Shown piece by piece: positions 45,464 through 58,251 of a DNA stretch of 64,000 nt. Source of the DNA: Trachythela sp. YZ-2020 (Eukaryota > Cnidaria > Anthozoa > Malacalcyonacea > Clavulariidae); assembly GCA_016169945.1 (NCBI GenBank), contig JADLSH010000256.1:496001-560000 (forward strand). The letters are read 5' to 3'. The position numbers and the translations under genes were made by a program. The notes under the pieces are model-generated. The model was given only the letters and a program-made list of their open reading frames with translations, ran no database searches and had not been told where the DNA came from. Within the stretch, counting starts at the first letter, position 1; every line of letters begins with the position of its first letter.

Positions 45464-46682
45464 TTAAGGTGGCTCCCTACAGTAATGCATGAGATGATCG
45501 CGGGACGAGAGTCAAAAACGCGTGGCAAGTACGTGGACTTTCCCACGCAAATTCGACGATCAAAACAAAACAAAGATATTTCGCCCGGTTTTTTAAAATA
45601 ATTTTTACCATTCTGAAAGAATTTTAATGAAAAAGCTTTGAATAATCCTCAGTTTTACGTGACAAAGCATCAGTAACACCAATGAGTGATTTTAACTGTG
45701 ATACAAATATCGCTTGGATAAAAAAAGCTTGACAGCAATATAAAAGTGAATTTTTCAAAAACATTTTAGATATAATGTTCACTAATAAGAGTTTATTAAA
45801 CATTTATTAACTATTGTATAAAAACTGTTAAAGGTTATCAAAGTCGTTTAGTGATACTTGCATGTTTTTTACAAGTTAAACAGTAAAAATATCACAGTTC
45901 TATGGCAAAATACCGACTTGTTCATCTTCAGCAAAATTACAAAACTAGGCAAAGATATGTCCAGCTGTACGGCTGTTGAAGCTCGTGAACTGAGTAAATG
46001 GCAGGATTCAATTGGACTTAAATCGATCTAACCCTTCACAGTATTTCTTGGTTGTCCATGGCCCTCAAATATATTGAATAAACGTCAAAATCAAAATATA
46101 TAAACAACATTTTCCACTCGTTTTTGCACGATGAAAGCACAACTTGCGCCCGCGAACTATTATTAACTAGTCAGCGACGTTTTTATATAGGGAAATTTCG
46201 TGAAGCTGTTGACCCAATTTTTCACCTTTATATGCGTTTTACTCTTTAGTTTTATCGGTAACCTATCTTCAAATTTTGACCATAAATTTTAATTTTGGTA
46301 AATTTCATATATTTCAATTTTTAAAAAAATCGCCAGTGTAGAAATCTTTATATAAAATTTTCGAGTTTAAAAAAATTGCACACTGGCGATTTTGATTAAA
46401 CTTTCATAATAGTTTCAGAACATTATGCTTAAAACTGATATGAAATAAAAAAGATGGGTCACCGACTGTTTTTTAGATACGGACAATTTTATGCGCATAG
46501 TAACCACATTTCAGGCTTACGTCTTGTTACCGTGGCAACGATGACACTACCTGAACCGGGTTTTAAATATTCCATTGATGATGAATATTACCCTCGAGTA
46601 TAAAAAACTTCGTCATCTGCGATAATACTCGTTTAAAAACGATTTATTATAAAACTAAAATAACTGTTGGGAGCCACCTTAA
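45464..46682 (-). mobile_element. TTAA-flanked MITE, copy 3 (inverted relative to copy 1)
   Basis: TTAA at 45464-45467 and 46679-46682 brackets GGTGGCTCCCTACAGT and TTGGGAGCCACC ends. The body is the reverse complement of copy 1 (13331-14533) along nearly its whole length, with few differences, indicating fairly recent spread. Non-coding. Confidence 0.75.
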
Positions 46683-47997
46683 TACTGTATATTTCTTTTC
46701 TTAGCGGTGATGCTATATTCAGAATAATATCTTATGAATAATGCATGAATTACCTAGTTGTGCTGACAGTTTTATACGTACGTTTCACTAGAAGAAGAAA
46801 CTACAACACCATGACATATTTCCCCTACGCAACAAAGTACGTTAAAGCGAGTTACAGCAATCACAAATCGACCAAAGCCAAACCAAGTTATGTCCGTTAC
46901 GTTAGTTTGTGGGACAAGGCGTTTTCCTGTTGTTATTCTTGAATCTCTTCAACTATTTGCTTACTAATGCATGCAACGTCAACTAAGGTCTCGACCATAT
47001 ATTATTTAATACTATATTAGTGAAGTAACTATGGATATAATGCACAAAACTTTACATCATCCATGCAATATCATGTAACATGATCTTTAACCATTGCTAT
47101 ATATACACAAAACGTCCGATTACAACATTCAAGTAAATCTTTCGAGCGGGGCAAAATTGGATCAGATTTAGTGGATAACAAATCTGCTATCTCCAGGATT
47201 AGTCCCATTCTTTCACTAACAGCCGACCTGACAATCTCGTCGGGTACTTCCAAAGTATGCTCGACCACAGTAGCTTAACTGAATAACAAGGGAGGAACCC
47301 ACTCCCCTCAGTTGCTCCAATTGACATTGGAAATATGGAAATAATGTGAGAAAAAACGCCTATATCTTCTAGCTCAGCATCTTCCAGGGAAGAACAATGT
47401 TGTCGTGGACGTAGAATTGGGCACAATAGGGGACCAAAACGACTGTCATCAAGCACCTAATCAAGGAGTGCTAAATCGATCGGATTGTTTCCCGCCTGAC
47501 TCGTCAACTAGATTGATATTTCGACAGGAGATCAGATCCGAGTGCGATTCAAACAGACGCGTTCACAATATATGAATTGGACTGATTGCGTAGACATTCC
47601 CACCATTCAACTTGATTTCAGCGGTCCTTCACAAACGAAGAAAGAGAAAGCAACATACCAATAGATAATTTGCATTATAGCAAAGCATCGTGGGAAAAAT
47701 GGTAACCTTGCACTTGCAAGTGAAATGGCCGCCGCGAAGCGAGCATTTTGCATGCAAGAAATATTGCTTCTTTTAAGTACTTTATTCGTACCCGGTTTGA
47801 TAATTTTTTAACAAGAAATATCTTTATAATGCTATAAATTTGCTTTGACCAAAGTGTGGCGAAGTCGGAGCGAAAATGGCCGAGTAAATTCTATAGAACC
47901 GAGGAAGCGAGCAATAGGCTCCCAAAATGTTCTGAGAGGAAGGTTCTTCTCAACATTTTCAGGTGAGTACGCTTAGTAAACATTAGACTGCTTATCA
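46683..47997. other. No gene recognised
   Basis: It contains an ATGGCCGCC/AAAATGGCCGAG-bearing stretch near 47725-47885, which may be promoter-like or repeat-derived, but no convincing exon. Confidence 0.35.
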
Positions 47998-50389
47998 TTT
48001 TGGCATACAAATATGTGCGCGTTGTTGCTCGATCTATAGCTTGTATTTTCTCAACAATCGAGTGTTTTGTGTGGACTTTTTCGCTTCTTGAAAGTGACTA
48101 ACTCAGGCTATCATATCTTGCTCGATTTTTATAAGCACATGACCTCGAAATGCAATGTTTTTAAAGAGACTTTAAAATGCTTTAGCGTGAAGCAAAATCA
48201 ACACAAACCTTCTTATTTCGCCCCGTCTATGCTACTTTGTAAAAAGACCAAGCTAGAAGAAAGTATTTGCCCATGTTTCTACTGTTTATATATTTAATTC
48301 TACTTTGTTGTGGTCGGTTCATTTCCTGTCAAAATAGTAGGTTTTACCGTTGTAAATTTATGAAATTCATAGCTAGAACCGAGTAAAATGTTTCCAATTT
48401 AAGTGGTTTTGCCCAAGACAAACCTTACATATACTCTATAAATAATGTAAACTATTTTTCACATTTTTGAAGCATTGTAGTCCAAACATTTGATTGATAA
48501 TATAGTTGTTTAGCTACAGGTAGTAAGGTATAAATATGATGGTAAGAATTTGATTAAAGCAAGATGGTCGGTGAGGCGTTTACTTCGGCTATGAACATTG
48601 AGGAAGGGAGGAAGGGGGGAAGGGGGATAAAGCTTTCATCTAATATTTGGGCAGTGTCACAACAGTTTTTGTCTTGGATTGCAATCTGCGTCAAAAATCT
48701 TGTGACACATAGGGTTTTCCCCTGCTACCCCTATTCAATGTTGCAAACTCATGATATTGTCGCTGTTCACCTGATGATTTGCCGATTTTTACCGACATTG
48801 AGGAAGGGGGGAAGGGGGATAAAGCTTTCATTTAATATTTGGGCAGTATCACAACAGTTTTTGTCTGGGATTGTTGCTTTCAATTGAAGGGTTATTGGCT
48901 GGGGGGTTAAGAAGGTAGGTAGTAATGCATCATTTTGATGCCATACTGTATCACAACAACAATCACCAACACTTTGAGGTTTTAGTGTAACTTCCTCGTC
49001 TTTCTGGAGAGCAACACTTAATACCCCGCTAATCCTACAAACTGGTGTTGTTTGTTTATGGTTTTACCATTTAAGGGGCCTGAAACCAAGGGAATTTGGG
49101 AGGGGGTATGCTCCCCTAGGAAAATTTAATAAATTGAGACTTCTGAGTTCTGGCACTGAATTGAAGAACTGGGACAGCAAATTTTGGTGGGAAAATTTGC
49201 TGCATAATCGGTTTTGGTAGTTTGGATACCTTCGTGGGGGCGATAATCGCCAACAAATTAGTGATAATTGAACTACCTGGCAATGGAAAAGAGCTCATGA
49301 ACTATCTCAAATAATTAAGCTATATTTTCATTCATATTATATAGGGAATATATTTAAGTAAGTAAGTGTATTTTATGGCTCCCCCAGGGCCAGCCCCTGT
49401 GGTTCCTATGCCAGTGTCTTTGGTTATTGTTCGAATACGTAACTTGCTTACAGTACTTCATATCTCATAACATAGTTCATAAATGTTGCATCCTCCCACA
49501 TTTAAGATGCAAGGCAACCAGGCTTGGGGCAAATTTTTTTAGATTGTGTAGGTAAAATAGAAATAAAACATCTATAGTGCTGTTATTAATACCATCTATA
49601 GTACTCATATTTTATTAATGAGGGCCCTTCATTTTTTGCCTCCTCATCTAAGGTTGGAACCCAAATGTCAATCACTACAACCAAATAAGCTTGCATGGGA
49701 GTTGTGGTGATACTTGTAGATGAGTGGGCTGACGCTATTTGTGTAAGAAAAGGCAGCATCTGTAAGTGACCTCTCTACTGACCATTCCTATTCTGAAAAA
49801 ATCTTAACAGCAGTAACTGGCTGAATGGATGCTTGACAGCCCACTAGGCCACTACCCCGGAAACACTAGGACCTTGTAAAAGACTTTCTAGTAAGTTTAA
49901 AGTAATTTTGATATAAACTTAACAGTTTGAAAGTAACAAAACATGAGCGGTGTATCAATCAACCTGTACCGCTAGAAACCAGAAAATAATAGGGTACCCA
50001 ACTTGAGAATGGGCAAAAATCGAAGGTCAGAATTTGAAATGGAGTGCCGGAACTCTGAAGAAGGGCATTCTGTAAACCTACCTATTTCTTGTGAAATGTT
50101 TGCCCCTGGTCCCAACAAAACACCTCGGCAGCTCTGTATCTTAATCTTGGGGAGGAGGCAACATATATTCAAAATACTAGTACAAAAATCTCAAAAGGTC
50201 AGTGATTGCGTTGCGTTCAAGTGCTACCGTTCGAATGGGACATTACCACCTTCTTAACCTCCCAGATCCCCTAGCTTTAGTTACAAGTAACAGCTGTAAA
50301 TGCCTCGCCAGCTACCAACTTGTTTAACAAGAGACACTGGCTAATAGTTTTGTTACTGTAAAGTATTAACTGGCAGTACCCTACCAGTA

Positions 50390-50431
<42 letters not shown>

Positions 50432-51018
50432 ACTAAAGTAGAGCACATCTGGATGCATTCCAAGTCAAATTCCTACCGTTAAATTTGAAAGAAAAAGCTT
50501 TATTATCTATATTATCAATCAAATATTTGGACTACAATGCTTCACAAACGTGAAAAATAGTTTACATTATTTATATAGAGTATATGTAAGGTTGGCCTGG
50601 GGCAAAACCATTTAAATTGGGAACAGTTTTACTCAAGTTCTAGCTATGAGTTTCATAAATTTACAACGCTAAAACCTACTATTTTGACAGGAAATGAACC
50701 GACCAAGGGAAAGTAGAATTAAATAAATAGTAGAAACATAGGCAAATTCTTTCTCCTAGCTTGGTCTTTTTACAAAGTAGCATAGACGGCCGGGGGTGAA
50801 ATAAGAAGGTTTGTTGTTTTTTTTTGCTTCGTGCCAAAGCATTTTAAAGTCTCTTTAAAAACATTGCATTTCGAGGTCACTTGCTTATAAAAATCGAGCA
50901 AGACATTGTAGCCCGGGTTAGTCAATTTCAACAAGCGAAAAAGTCCACACAAAATACTCGATCGTTGAGAAAATACAAGCTATAGATCGAGCAACTACGC
51001 GCACATATTTGTATGCCA
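47998..51018. mobile_element. Foldback element with about 505-bp arms
   Basis: Left arm 47998-48503 and right arm 50510-51018 are inverted copies. The outer ends read TGGCATACAAATATGTGCGC and GCGCACATATTTGTATGCCA. Both arms encode the same short frame (VTSKCNVFKETLKCF-like), which shows shared ancestry but not a gene. The 2-kb loop is non-coding; it includes a local duplication (48598-48685 and 48796-48880, GGGGGATAAAGCTTTCAT) and a small MITE at about 50365-50465. Confidence 0.65.
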
Positions 51019-51223
51019 CATATTTGTATTGTCTATTGGTATTGATTGTCCCTGTATACTAAACCCTGTCGACCTGTTCAACAACAGCGCTAAGGCCTAA
51101 ACAACCAAGGCATGCAACTATTCCTGGACTCAATGGAGTAGCTGGTGTGATGGAAGCGAGAGTGATTCCGTATTGTTATACTCCTTTGTATATTTTGCTG
51201 CCAGTGACAGTTTATACGACTCT

Positions 51224-51459
51224 TAGGCCTGTATTCTAAAAGCTCACTCACACTCACACTCAAAGAGTGGAGGTTCAATCTGAGCTTCCCTTGAGTGTCA
51301 GTGCTATTTTTGAATAGCTGGTGGGTGAGTAGTCGCATAGTATGGTACGGCACTACCCCTCCAGCTATTCAAAAACAGCACTGACACTCAAGGGAAGCTC
51401 AGATTGAACCTCCACTCTTTGAGTGTGAGTGTGAGTGAGCTTTTAGAATACAGGCGTAA
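51224..51459. mobile_element. Compact palindromic MITE with about 97-bp arms
   Basis: The arms, TTAGGCCTGTATTCTAAAAG... and its inverse ending ...CTTTTAGAATACAGGCGTAA, are almost perfect inverse copies around a 36-bp centre. The arms contain CACTCACACTCACACTCAAA. TTA/TAA at the ends is part of the palindrome, so no target duplication can be read. Confidence 0.75.
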
Positions 51460-51824
51460 GCCAACGTCTGGATCACAAAAACGAAGTCAGTTGTACAGCG
51501 ATGCATGCATGTCATGGAACTATCACAATTCTGTTACATGAATTAACGGACTAGTAATAATTAACTAGAGACATTTCCCAAAGGCACTTACGAACACGTT
51601 GTTGTAGACATTAGTTGCTTAATTCGCTTTGTTTTTTGTATCAAAACTTTTTCATTCAACAAGCTATAAAATATACATTTTTCATGACAATGGGTATATA
51701 CACACTCCGGATGTAAAAGTGAGAACTTATGTCACTAAAATTTACCTATGTTCAATCTTGTGCTATATATTCAAGAAATATTGAAGAATTATTGTATTTG
51801 TAGCGATCCTCGATTCAACACGCA

Positions 51825-52846
51825 ATCCTCGATCAAACACGCAATCCACGATTCAAATGTGGATTTTAAAAATAACATAGCAGTAAAGCCTATATGTTTA
51901 CATTAATTTGAAAGCTTAATTAGCCATCCAGTTTTCCAACGATGGTTTACTTTTTAAATTGGATCGATTGGATCGCGAAAAATATCACAAAGGTGAAAAA
52001 TCGAGATACAATAATAAAGCGGCCTTGAAATAGACGAATTCATTTCGTAAAAATTCCCGAAACTAACAAAGCTTTTTGCTGATAGCAGATCAAAATCAAG
52101 TATGCACATTCCTATGCACCATTTTCAACTTATTACTAAGCTTCCATACACAACGGTGCTGGTTTAAACGGTTTAAGCTTGCGGCCACCAATTTGCTAAT
52201 TTCTGTTTACGTTACAATTAACATACGGCGCTTTCTGACGGCCAGTACACGGCGCTTCCTTTTATTACTTTTTGGGATCGATTTATTAGTATAATGTAAA
52301 TTACACAGCTCCACATCTTTTTTAAAACGTCCTTTAAAGATTTCTTAGTACTTTGTTTCGCATGAAAACAACAGTATTAAAGTTTAAACGAGAAGATTTA
52401 AGAATTCCAAATCCGACTATTAAGTAGGCTAACAATTAATAAAATTGTATGATTGTAACGTAAACAGAAATTGGCAAGTTGGTTGCCGCAAGCTTAAACA
52501 GTTTAAACCAGTACAGTTGTGTATGGAAAGTTAGTAATAAGTTAAAAATGGTGCATAGAAAGCTGTACTTGATTTTGATCTGCTATCAGCAAAAAGGTTT
52601 GATATTTGGGTATTTTTACGAAATGAGTTTGTCTACTTGAGGACCGCTCTATTATTGCATCTAGAATTTTCATCTTTCCAATCTCAGTTGCTTAACGTAT
52701 TATTTTTCGCGAACCAACCGTTCAATTTTAAAACGTAACCCATCGTTGGAAAGCTGAATGGCTAAGCTTTCCAATAAATGTAAACATATAAGGTTTACTG
52801 CTCTAATCTTTTCAAATTCCACATTTGAATCGACGATTGCGTTTTT
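51825..52846. mobile_element. Foldback element with about 400-bp arms, 3' of the polymerase gene
   Basis: Left arm 51825-52223 and right arm 52440-52846 are diverged inverse copies: GATTCAAATGTGGA/TCCACATTTGAATC, CATTTCGTAAAAAT/ATTTTTACGAAATG, GTTTACGTTACAAT/ATTGTAACGTAAAC. No coding capacity. It lies 150 bp beyond the stop codon of the polymerase and may hold its 3' UTR or polyA site. Confidence 0.6.
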
Positions 52847-52995
52847 TATACAGCCTGTATATATAAAATATATTTGGCGTTTACTGCCCAGTTTCCTGAC
52901 GCTTTCAGTAAACGCTTGCCCAAGTAACTGGAAGAACACTTCGAGTTACCTATCGCCATTCAAGCCAATACAAAGAACTAATGATCTATTGTTGT

Positions 52996-53470
52996 TCAAA
53001 ACTCTGATACGTAATTTGATAACGCAAACGCAAAGTCCCATATCTTGCGAAGATAATTTCTAAGTGTCGCTTTTGTTCCAAAATCTTCAGGAAGTGGCGT
53101 CCTAAAAGACACTTCCCATCGAGTGGCTTCAGTCTTGAAGTGACCGGGTTTCTCACACGGTCTTGAGTATTCTATGACTTCACTGAGATAGACTGTCAAA
53201 GCGGATAGGAAATCATCCTGAACATCTTCGCATGCTCTGAACTCTTTGCACTTGGTGAACCGAATCATCCTCACATCTTTCCAGAGATTTTCATCAACAG
53301 AAAACGGCTTTCCATCATTAGGAACCGGTTTCAATATGTGAATATATTGCTCGTAATTTGTGTCATAGGTCTTGTCCGCCTTCAAAGTTGCTCCGGATTG
53401 CAATAAGAAACGCATGTCAATTTCACGGCCATCGAGAATCAACTCTTGACCTGCTTGCTCGCCGTCTGGT
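52996..53470 (-). CDS. RNA-dependent RNA polymerase, last exon (C-terminus)
   Basis: The exon starts after TTATTTAG at 53470; its first base completes an Arg codon begun by the AG that ends the previous exon. It encodes about 157 residues (LILDGREIDMRFLLQSG, TRWEVSFRTPLPEDFG, LRKIWDFAFALSNYVSEF) and stops at TGA 52996-52998. No domain is recognised by name. Its place in the gene rests on splice phase and strand, so it is less certain than the exons nearer the active site. Confidence 0.65.
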
Positions 53471-55325
53471 CTAAATAAAGAAACATAAATATACGTAAGT
53501 GTATGTTTGGGGTACCAGATAGAAAATTATGTGAGCTTGAGGTTGCTTTCATACAGTAGAATGTATCCAAGTGTACTTAACATCAAGGCAATTGTTACGT
53601 TTTTAGTTATGAAAATTTTTCTTAATTTCATTCATGTTTTCGCACGCTATTCTAGTTTAATTTTTGCATTCACGAATTTTATGGCTTACAGGGTGATGTG
53701 TGTTATAGGACAAATATTTGTGATCCTGGCAAAAAAATAAGTCTGGACAGCGTGTGCGTAAATATTTATAATTGCCTTTTCCGATCACAAACTGGTAACG
53801 GTAATGCTTTGTGATATCCATTGCATGTGAAAACCAACACTGTACAGGGGATCTGGGAGTAAAACGATCCAAACATGTTTATATGAACAGTGGTATTTTA
53901 GTTCACAACTAAGTGTCCACATAATTTTTCCATGATAGCAGGTCATGCATGGTTGCTAACGCGAAGGTCACTGGCCCTGGGAGAAAATATGTCGAAGGAG
54001 GATCTGGAGGAGGATCTGGAGGAGGATCTGGAGGAGGATCTGGAGGAGGATCTGGAGGAGGATCTGGAGGAGGATCTGGAGGAGGATCTGGAGGAGGATC
54101 TGGAGGAGGATCTGGAGGAGGATCTGGAGGAGGATCTGGAGGAGGATCTGGAGGAGGATCTGGAGGAGGATCTGGAGGAGGATCTGGAGGAGGATCTGGA
54201 GGAGGATCTGGAGGAGGATCTGGAGGAGGATCTGGAGGAGGATCTGGAGGAGGATCTGGAGGAGGATCTGGAGGAGGATCTGGAGGAGGATCTGGAGGAG
54301 GATCTGGAGGAGGATCTGGAGGAGGATCTGGAGGAGGATCTGGAGGAGGATCTGGAGGAGGATCTGGAGGAGGATCTGAGGAGGATCTGGAGGAGGATCT
54401 GGAGGAGGATCTGGAGGAGGATCTGAGGAGGATCTGGAGGAGGATCTGGAGGAGGATCTGGAGGAGGATCTGGAGGAGGATCTGGAGGAGGATCTGGAGG
54501 AGGATCTGGAGGAGGATCTGGAGGAGGATCTGGAGGAGGATCTGGAGGAGGATCTGGAGGAGGATCTGGAGGAGGATCTGGAGGAGGATCTGGAGGAGGA
54601 TCTGGAGGAGGATCTGGAGGAGGATCTGGAGGAGGATCTGGAGGAGGATCTGGAGGAGGATCTGGAGGAGGATCTGGAGGAGGATCTGGAGGAGGATCTG
54701 GAGGAGGATCTGGAGGAGGATCTGGAGGAGGATCTGGAGGAGGATCTGGAGGAGGATCTGGAGGAGGATCTGGAGGAGGATCTGGAGGAGGATCTGGAGG
54801 AGGATCTGGAGGAGGATCTGGAGGAGGATCTGGAGGAGGCTCTGGAGGAGGATCTGGAGGAGGATCTGGAGGAGGATCTGGAGGAGGATCTGGAGGAGGA
54901 TCTGGAGGAGGATCTGGAGGAAGATCGACTTGCAAATCGTTAGACTCGTCGTATAAATTTTGTTGCCCTAAATTGCTAAAATAACACGGCGTAGTTAATC
55001 CATCAACGGCGATGTAATGAATTAAGAATTGTAATTTATTTTCGACGGAATGATTAAAAGAGATTCTCCGATGTATATAATCTCACATGTATTCATGCAG
55101 CAAACATTTTATGATATCGTATAGGGTATCGAGATATTACTGCTCAGAAAGATTTTCAATGATTTTACTCACGTAATATTTTATTCACGTAATGTAATAC
55201 TCGAAACGTTTACGTTTATGAGGTTCGGTTCCCAATTATTTATTTAAAGAAAGAAGGTAGCAAATGTTTAGTTCTAACAAACGCAAGCTATATAATTGAC
55301 GGCATAATTATAACTACATAATTAC
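53471..55325 (-). other. Polymerase intron carrying the minisatellite
   Basis: A 1.86-kb intron. It begins GTAATTATG at 55325 and ends TTATTTAG at 53471. Half of it is the 12-bp minisatellite; no other gene is seen. Confidence 0.65.
53997..54925. repeat. 12-bp minisatellite GGATCTGGAGGA, about 77 units
   Basis: The unit GGATCTGGAGGA is repeated almost without change. Exceptions are two 11-bp units at about 54378 and 54424 (one G missing, GGATCTGAGGA) and one GGCTCT variant near 54840. Because 12 is divisible by three and no frame of the unit has a stop on either strand, long artificial ORFs result (GSGG, EEDL, RRIW, PPDP repeats); none has a gene-like context. The high homogeneity suggests recent expansion. 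Confidence 0.9.
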
Positions 55326-56977
55326 CTGTTCAAGTGGTTTTGCTGACTTTGCCACTTTCTCTTTATATCCGTGACGCACCAACGAAGATTAGGGAATCTG
55401 ACTTCTGTGAATCTTAATGCGCTGTCAAATTTGACGTAAAATTCGATATCTTCCCGATAGATATCCACCGAGTACGTCTCCGTGGAGTTTGCGTCATCAG
55501 CCTGGAATCCATAAGATCGTAGGAAACTCTTAACTCTATCTGCAGAATGGACAATGGTATAGAATGAACTTCTGGAAGGTTTACCACGCTTCCGTTTGTT
55601 CGTCTTCTCGTTGTTCTTGATATCTTTTTTCGGTTTTCTCCTTCTTCTACGGTGACGTTCCACTTCCTGATTGACATAGTTTATTGCTGCAGGAGCACTC
55701 CGTTTCTTTTGCTCGATTCCGATCTTAGACTTGTTTGCCTTGAGCATAGCAATGGACACAGACTCGCTATCTTCTAGCAGTAGATGTGGTACACTAAACA
55801 AGTACATTCTTCCAAAGTGGACGGCCAATTCGTATACACCATGTAGCTCAGGAACAAAATCTCTTTCAAGCACCTGGTACTGCTGCAAGAATTTCTCCGC
55901 AAAGCGACTGAACATGTACTGGGAGATTGCGATTGTGGGGTTCCTTACAAAAGCGAGATGACGTGGTAGACGGTCGTGGGTCTGATGACACGATCCGATG
56001 TATGGTGTTAGAGTGATCAAATCTTTTACATTTTCACTACCTTCGAATAACATTAAATTTGCACCATCAACGAAACATCCACTCATAAGAGACCATTTAT
56101 CCCCAGACGCTTGAACAGTCATTTTATCTAATTCTCGACGCACGGCACGTATTGCGGGCTCATTTCCTCTGACTTCTAGAAAAGCGGATTTCTGAGAGCG
56201 AGGGAGAGTTTGTCGAATGATAACACTTTTTGCGCCGGTCCTTTTTGCAATTTCTCTAGCTTTGCTTTTCTCGACGCCTGATACAGAGAATGAAAGGAGA
56301 GGTGATAGGAATATGACATTATAATCTTCAGATATACAGCAGGATAGCATTATTTGTACATCACCGTACTGCGCCAACAGTTGATAAGCACGTTGCATAT
56401 GATCTCGAATGAGATCAATGTGGTCATCCTCAATCAATTGAGAAACGTTCTCCTCGGCAAGGATGCGGGCGAATGGTTCTGGGATAATCATGTCCAAAGA
56501 CGTCTCATAACTTTGAAAGAATGACATTAACATTTGACCAAGGTTAGTGATGTTTAAGTGTCCTTCTCGGTGTTCAGTAATCGTTTGGTTACCCACGATG
56601 TTCATAATTTCCTCAAACGTCGTACATAAGTTGACATCTGTGCCTTCCCCACAAAGAAGTTGATCCAACTTTTGTAAAACTTCATCTGCTTGGAGACTTT
56701 CAATTTCACCCCGGCCTATACACTGAGTGAGGAAAAGGATACTGAGTATATTCGAAATGTTTTCAGCATTTGCCCTGTTGTGCAAGAGACCCGTCCCATT
56801 GCACCACTTGTGAATTACACGGAGGATTAGCAACAAATGAGGATACATTTCAGCGAAGCTGGAGAGTACCATGGCCACCAGGAGACTGACTTTAGACGCG
56901 CTTAGCTCACAAACGAGGTTAGAGGAACATTGAGTTTCCGTGCTGAGTTTGTCAGTCGGCTTCTTACAAGCAATAAT
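55326..56977 (-). CDS. RNA-dependent RNA polymerase, C-terminal extension exon
   Basis: The exon starts after TTCTTTAG (56977, phase 0) and ends at AACAG/GTAATT (55326), leaving two bases. The 550 codons encode a long region beyond the catalytic core: a helical start (FAEMYPHLLLILRVIHKW), a segment with KH-like character (SKAREIAKRTGAKSVIIRQ ... LEVRGNEPAIRAVRRELD), the text GVYELAVHFGRMYLFSVP, then a strongly basic stretch (EVERHRRRRRKPKKDIKNN, KRKRGKPSRS) that may bind RNA or act as a nuclear signal. Such extensions occur in animal-type RdRPs. The KH assignment is inference from pattern only. Confidence 0.7.
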
Positions 56978-57601
56978 CTAAAGAAAATTAGGAAAGAGAA
57001 GGGAGAAACGATGTTTTAATAGTCGATTTCTTTGTGTTTTCACTATTATATAAAATAACAGAAATATCAGGGAAAATCAGTTCAATTAATATTCTTTTGG
57101 GGAGGATCCTCTCAATTGCTGTAAAATCGCTTGAAATTAGTAAGAATAGAATGTATGAAGGGAAGGGAAACTTTCTCCAAACAAAAAAATCCAAGCACAC
57201 TGGATTATAACATTGTCATGATCAGGATGTGATTGAATAATTGGGTTAATTATGTGTGTGGTATAAAGTTCCAATAATACGATATTCTATATCGCTACGT
57301 TTAGACGAAAATACAAACAAAATACAATAATATAATTGTAAAAACTGGTTGAAAGAACAAATTGTTTCTCCGCCAAAAATCCTACAGAGAAAACCCAGTC
57401 GCGGAAGAAATATAGGCAGCTTCATATTTTAGAGCTCCACTACACAAACGTACACTAACATACGACTTTTAATCCGAAAAATTCTAGGTCATATCATAAT
57501 GATAGTGCGATACAAACCACTAATTTATTGATAAAATTCTCCATTAATGTTGGTACAACTTGAAATCAACAATTTAATTTGTAAACATGCCATATTCTTA
57601 C
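56978..57601 (-). other. Polymerase intron, 624 bp
   Basis: GTAAGA to TTTAG intron, AT-rich, with no recognised repeat or gene. Confidence 0.6.
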
Positions 57602-58141
57602 TGGAAAATGCTCCTTATCTTGTAGACGAACTTCATAAAAGGGATTTTGTATTTCTTGATCTTCAGTGTTTCTTGTAACTTCTTTCGCCTTCAAATGACG
57701 CACGAGCTGCTCAAGAATTTTCAGCTCAGCCTCGATATCTATGACGGCTTCAGAAGTTTCATTATTAGGAAGAACACAGAGTTGAATGGCTGACTTTTGG
57801 TGGAACAACATCGTTCTTGATGTTCCAGTTAAATAAGTGGAAAGGTTTTGTTTTAACGGCTGAAGATGAGCTACAATCAAATTCTTCACCCGTATTCTCT
57901 CTTTTATCTGTTCAAGCAACTCAGTCTTCTCTTCATTGAACAATCTCACAAGACTCTGCCCGACTGTCGCATTAACATTCAAGCTTTGAGTAAAAAGATG
58001 GGACGGATGTTGACTCTTCATTGTTGACATGACGTCGTCTATAATCCAAGGAAGACCAAGTAAACGTTTCTCCTGAAGTTGTTCCCAGTTTTCTTCATAT
58101 GTGTAAGTGGCTGCGTACCAGGCCGACGCTTTCAGATAAAC
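57602..58141 (-). CDS. RNA-dependent RNA polymerase, core C-terminal exon (KASAWY motif)
   Basis: The exon starts after ATAATACAG at 58141 and ends at TTTCCA/GTAAGA (57602), both phase 0; 180 codons. It opens with VYLKASAWYAATYTYEENW, corresponding to the conserved ASAWY.VTY segment that follows the active site in plant, fungal and animal RDRs, and continues LLGLPWIIDDVMSTMK, matching the LPW.V.D..C..K region. This ties it firmly to the catalytic exon at 62019-62779 despite the 3.9-kb intron between them. The residues after about 60 are helical (EEKTELLEQIKERIRVKNL). Confidence 0.8.
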
Positions 58142-58251
58142 CTGTATTATAAGCAAAACTTTAGCAACCATACTTCCATATATTTATATAGTCTAGCTCG
58201 TTCCTTAAACAACGCTAATACGAGGATTTCTATCGGCACAAATAAATATAT

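Noticed and set aside
52838..52870. Another mariner-like end (ACAGCCTGTATA)
   Set aside because: It does not match CAGGGTGT and lies within the outer part of a foldback arm.
53932..54956. Very long ORFs on both strands (GSGG, EEDL, RRIW, PPDP repeats)
   Set aside because: They are translations of a stop-free 12-bp minisatellite lying in an intron; no unique sequence, start context or domain.
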